In this document: positions 5,893 through 7,092 of the stretch, piece by piece
How the letters are laid out: every line of letters begins with the position of its first letter
Position numbering within the stretch: position 1 is the first letter of the stretch
Origin: CAWFKW01 sp964568655
GTDB lineage: Bacteria; Bacteroidota; Ignavibacteria; Tepidaquicellales; OLB5
Length of the DNA stretch: 7,092 nucleotides
Direction: 5' to 3'
Assembly: GCA_964568655.1 (NCBI GenBank)
Contig: CAZMRG010000161.1
Span: 1 to 7,092, forward strand
Translations under genes and position numbers: made by a program
Notes under the pieces: model-generated
The model's input: the letters and a program-made list of their open reading frames with translations, nothing else
The model's database searches: none
Told to the model about the DNA's origin: nothing

Positions 5893-5919
5893 CGCAATTG
5901 ACAATCCGAAATTCGAAAT
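5893..5919 (+). repeat. Dispersed repeat copy 3, right arm of an inverted repeat
   Basis: This is the partner of 5431-5457 (25 of 27 on the opposite strand) and similar to 3122-3149 (22 of 28 over 5893-5920, same strand). Its outer end overlaps the livF stop codon: the TGA occupies 5921-5919, so the last bases of the repeat are part of the stop. The copy at 3122 also abuts a stop codon. Confidence 0.7.
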
Positions 5920-6629
5920 CAAGTGACTCCCAAATATGCTTTTCGGACTTCGGGGTTTGATTCAAGATCTTTTGTTGGGCCTTCCAAAATAATATTTCCT
6001 GTTTCAAGAACATATCCATAACTTGCTACAGATAGCGCAAGATTTGCGTTTTGTTCAACCAGCAAAATTGTTGTTCCGAGAGTTTTATTTACTTCGACTA
6101 TTTTTTCAAATATTGTTTTTACAAGAATTGGCGCTATTCCAAGAGAGGGCTCGTCTAAAAGAAGTAATCTGGGTTTAGACATAAGCGCCCTTGATATCGC
6201 AAGCATTTGCTGCTCGCCGCCGGATAAAGTGCCTCCCGGTTGTTTTATCCTTTCCTTCAATCGCGGGAATATGGAAAATACAAAATCCATATCCTTTTGA
6301 AGATTATTCTTATCCTTCCTTAAGTAAGCGCCCATATCAAGGTTTTCTTTCACAGAAAGATTTGAGAATATGAGCCTTCCTTCAGGAACCTGCGATATGC
6401 CCATTTCTACAATTTTGTGCGCCGGCAGATTTGTGATATCTTTATTTTCATAAAAAACTTTTCCTGCAGAAGATTTTACTATACTCGAAATAGCTCTAAG
6501 TGTTGTAGTTTTACCAGCTCCGTTAGCGCCAATTAAAGTAACTATAGAGCCTTCAGCTACATTGATAGATAAGCCTCTGATAGCTTTAATTGCGCCGTAG
6601 TTTACAACAAGCCCTTCAACTTTTAGCAT
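5919..6629 (-). CDS. livF: Branched-chain amino acid type ABC transporter ATPase LivF
   Basis: This is one of two ATPases that drive high-affinity uptake of leucine, isoleucine and valine, or related amino acids or amides, at the inner face of the cytoplasmic membrane. The 236 residues are full length for LivF. Walker A is GANGAGKTT (34-42), the Q-loop glutamine is Q80 in ISQVPEGR, the signature is LSGGEQQ (135-141), and Walker B is LLLLDE (155-160), followed by the LivF-specific PSLGIAP (161-167). The switch position reads VEQN (191-194), with Gln where most ABC ATPases have His. That Gln is normal for LivF and helps separate it from LivG. It follows livG with one base between TAA and ATG, so translation is probably coupled. 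Substrate range cannot be told from the ATPase; urea and amide (Urt/Fmd) systems look similar. The stop codon overlaps a dispersed repeat. Confidence 0.93.
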   Translation of the reverse strand: MLKVEGLVVNYGAIKAIRGLSINVAEGSIVTLIGANGAGKTTTLRAISSIVKSSAGKVFYENKDITNLPAHKIVEMGISQVPEGRLIFSNLSVKENLDMGAYLRKDKNNLQKDMDFVFSIFPRLKERIKQPGGTLSGGEQQMLAISRALMSKPRLLLLDEPSLGIAPILVKTIFEKIVEVNKTLGTTILLVEQNANLALSVASYGYVLETGNIILEGPTKDLESNPEVRKAYLGVT

Positions 6630-6630
6630 A

Positions 6631-7092
6631 TTATTTCTTCACCTCTTCGCCTAAGTATGCCAAAATAACTTTGGGGTCTTTCTGAATTTCTTCGGGTTTA
6701 CCTTCAGCAATTTTTTTACCGTAATCAAGAACAAATATTCTTTCACAAATCCCCATCACCACGCTCATGTCATGCTCAACCAGTAAAATTGAGATTTTAA
6801 ATTTCTCCTTGACCGTTTGAATAAGTTTCATCAGGTCTTTCTTTTCTGAAGGATTCATTCCCGCGGCAGGCTCATCAAGCAGCAGCAATTGTGGTTTAGT
6901 AGCAAGAGCTCTGACAATTTCGAGCTTGCGTTGTTCGCCGTAAGGCAGGTTCTTTGCATAGTCATCTGAATCAACATGCAGGTCGAACATTTCAAGAAGC
7001 CTGTCTATATCTTCGTCTATTTCATTTTCTTCTTTGAAATAACTTCCAGGCTGAATTACAGAGCTCACTAATCTTGATTTGCAGGATTTGTT
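6631..7092 (-). CDS. livG: Branched-chain amino acid type ABC transporter ATPase LivG, C-terminal part (cut by window edge)
   Basis: The frame runs open to the right edge, so 153 C-terminal residues of a protein of about 255 are visible; the Walker A and Q-loop parts lie outside. The GTG at 7068 is internal, not the start: eight upstream codons are open, and the SRLVSS region corresponds to the helical segment after the Q-loop in LivG. Visible motifs are the LivG-type signature NLPYGEQRKLEIVRAL, Walker B with D-loop LLLLDEPAAGMNP, the His switch LVEHDM, and the C-terminal FVLDYGKKIAEG and AYLGEE typical of LivG. It pairs with LivF to power the LivHM permease with a LivK-type binding protein, all presumably upstream beyond 7092. 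Its 3' end carries the livF ribosome site. Overall this is a typical, intact livG 3' half. Confidence 0.93.
   Translation of the reverse strand, partial: NKSCKSRLVSSVIQPGSYFKEENEIDEDIDRLLEMFDLHVDSDDYAKNLPYGEQRKLEIVRALATKPQLLLLDEPAAGMNPSEKKDLMKLIQTVKEKFKISILLVEHDMSVVMGICERIFVLDYGKKIAEGKPEEIQKDPKVILAYLGEEVKK
6640..6645 (-). promoter_or_regulatory. livF Shine-Dalgarno site inside the end of livG
   Basis: GAGGTG on the minus strand lies within the last codons of livG, ten bases before the livF ATG at 6629. With the 1-nt gap between the genes it indicates coupled translation of the two ATPases. Confidence 0.6.

Larger units (their letters stand above)
5431..5919 (-). other. Candidate 489-bp mobile cassette: inverted repeats enclosing one four-helix-bundle gene
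   Basis: The 25/27 inverted repeats at 5431-5457 and 5893-5919 bracket a single small gene and nothing else. The unit is inserted directly at the livF stop codon. No transposase is present, so it could only move in trans, if it moves at all. Its size and its four-helix-bundle content recall the intervening sequences found inside some bacterial 23S rRNA genes, whose ends are also complementary, but no rRNA sequence flanks it. A related repeat at 3122-3149 occurs without such a gene, so the alternative is two independent copies of a common intergenic repeat. Confidence 0.35.

Noticed and set aside
5832..5897. TTG-initiated 22-residue extension of the four-helix-bundle protein
   Set aside because: It is Lys-rich and partly encoded by the flanking repeat, and known family members start close to the ATG at 5831.
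5431..5919. Diversity-generating retroelement with an Avd-type accessory gene
   Set aside because: No reverse transcriptase and no template/variable repeat pair with adenine-specific differences is present. The four-helix-bundle gene alone is not sufficient.
5491..6373. Plus-strand frames 5491-5691 and 6191-6373
   Set aside because: They are antisense to the four-helix-bundle gene and to livF, with no family features.
7066..7068. GTG as the livG start codon
   Set aside because: The frame is open through to the window edge, and the Walker A half of the protein must lie upstream.

Overview
The window is about 7.1 kb of chromosomal DNA of moderate to low GC. Hand counts of single sequence lines give about 42% in two conserved genes and about 28% in one AT-rich gene. 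It contains nine genes, two of them cut by the window edges. No RNA gene, CRISPR array, transposase or phage gene was recognised. Weak or absent Shine-Dalgarno sites on several genes, a secreted LVIVD-repeat protein, a four-helix-bundle (S23-type) protein, and AT-rich intergenic repeats of the AATTCGAAAT / GAATTACGAATT kind suggest the FCB group. My best guess is Ignavibacteriota or a close relative; this is inference from style, since no phylogenetic marker was compared.

Layout from left to right. Positions 1-143 (minus) hold the N-terminus of trigger factor (tig), with a good sigma70-like promoter behind it. A plus-strand block follows: anmK (433-1623, peptidoglycan recycling kinase), an SDR-family oxidoreductase (1702-2430) and an AT-rich unknown gene (2538-3098) with a possible HEPN-type R-x5-H motif. 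The rest is on the minus strand. It comprises a secreted LVIVD-repeat protein (3150-4136), a PLP-dependent class I/II aminotransferase (4229-5392), a small four-helix-bundle protein (5478-5831), and livF (5919-6629) with the 3' part of livG (6631-7092). The last two are the paired ATPases of a branched-chain amino-acid type ABC importer.

The genes do not form one pathway. Only livG-livF is clearly an operon, with a 1-nt gap and the livF ribosome site inside livG. The aminotransferase near an amino-acid importer is suggestive, but the four-helix-bundle cassette separates them.

The most interesting structure is between the genes. Three small repeat types occur, several of them within a few bases of a stop codon. 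The first is a 20-bp palindrome of form ATTCCC-N8-GGGAAT, with one perfect copy and three degenerate copies around anmK. The second is a 14-bp tandem duplication after the SDR gene. The third is a roughly 27-bp element (core TTGACAATCCG or a variant) present three times. Two copies of the third type form a 25/27 inverted repeat that encloses the four-helix-bundle gene as a compact 489-bp unit. This unit looks like a possible mobile cassette without its own transposase and is the best candidate here for something undescribed.
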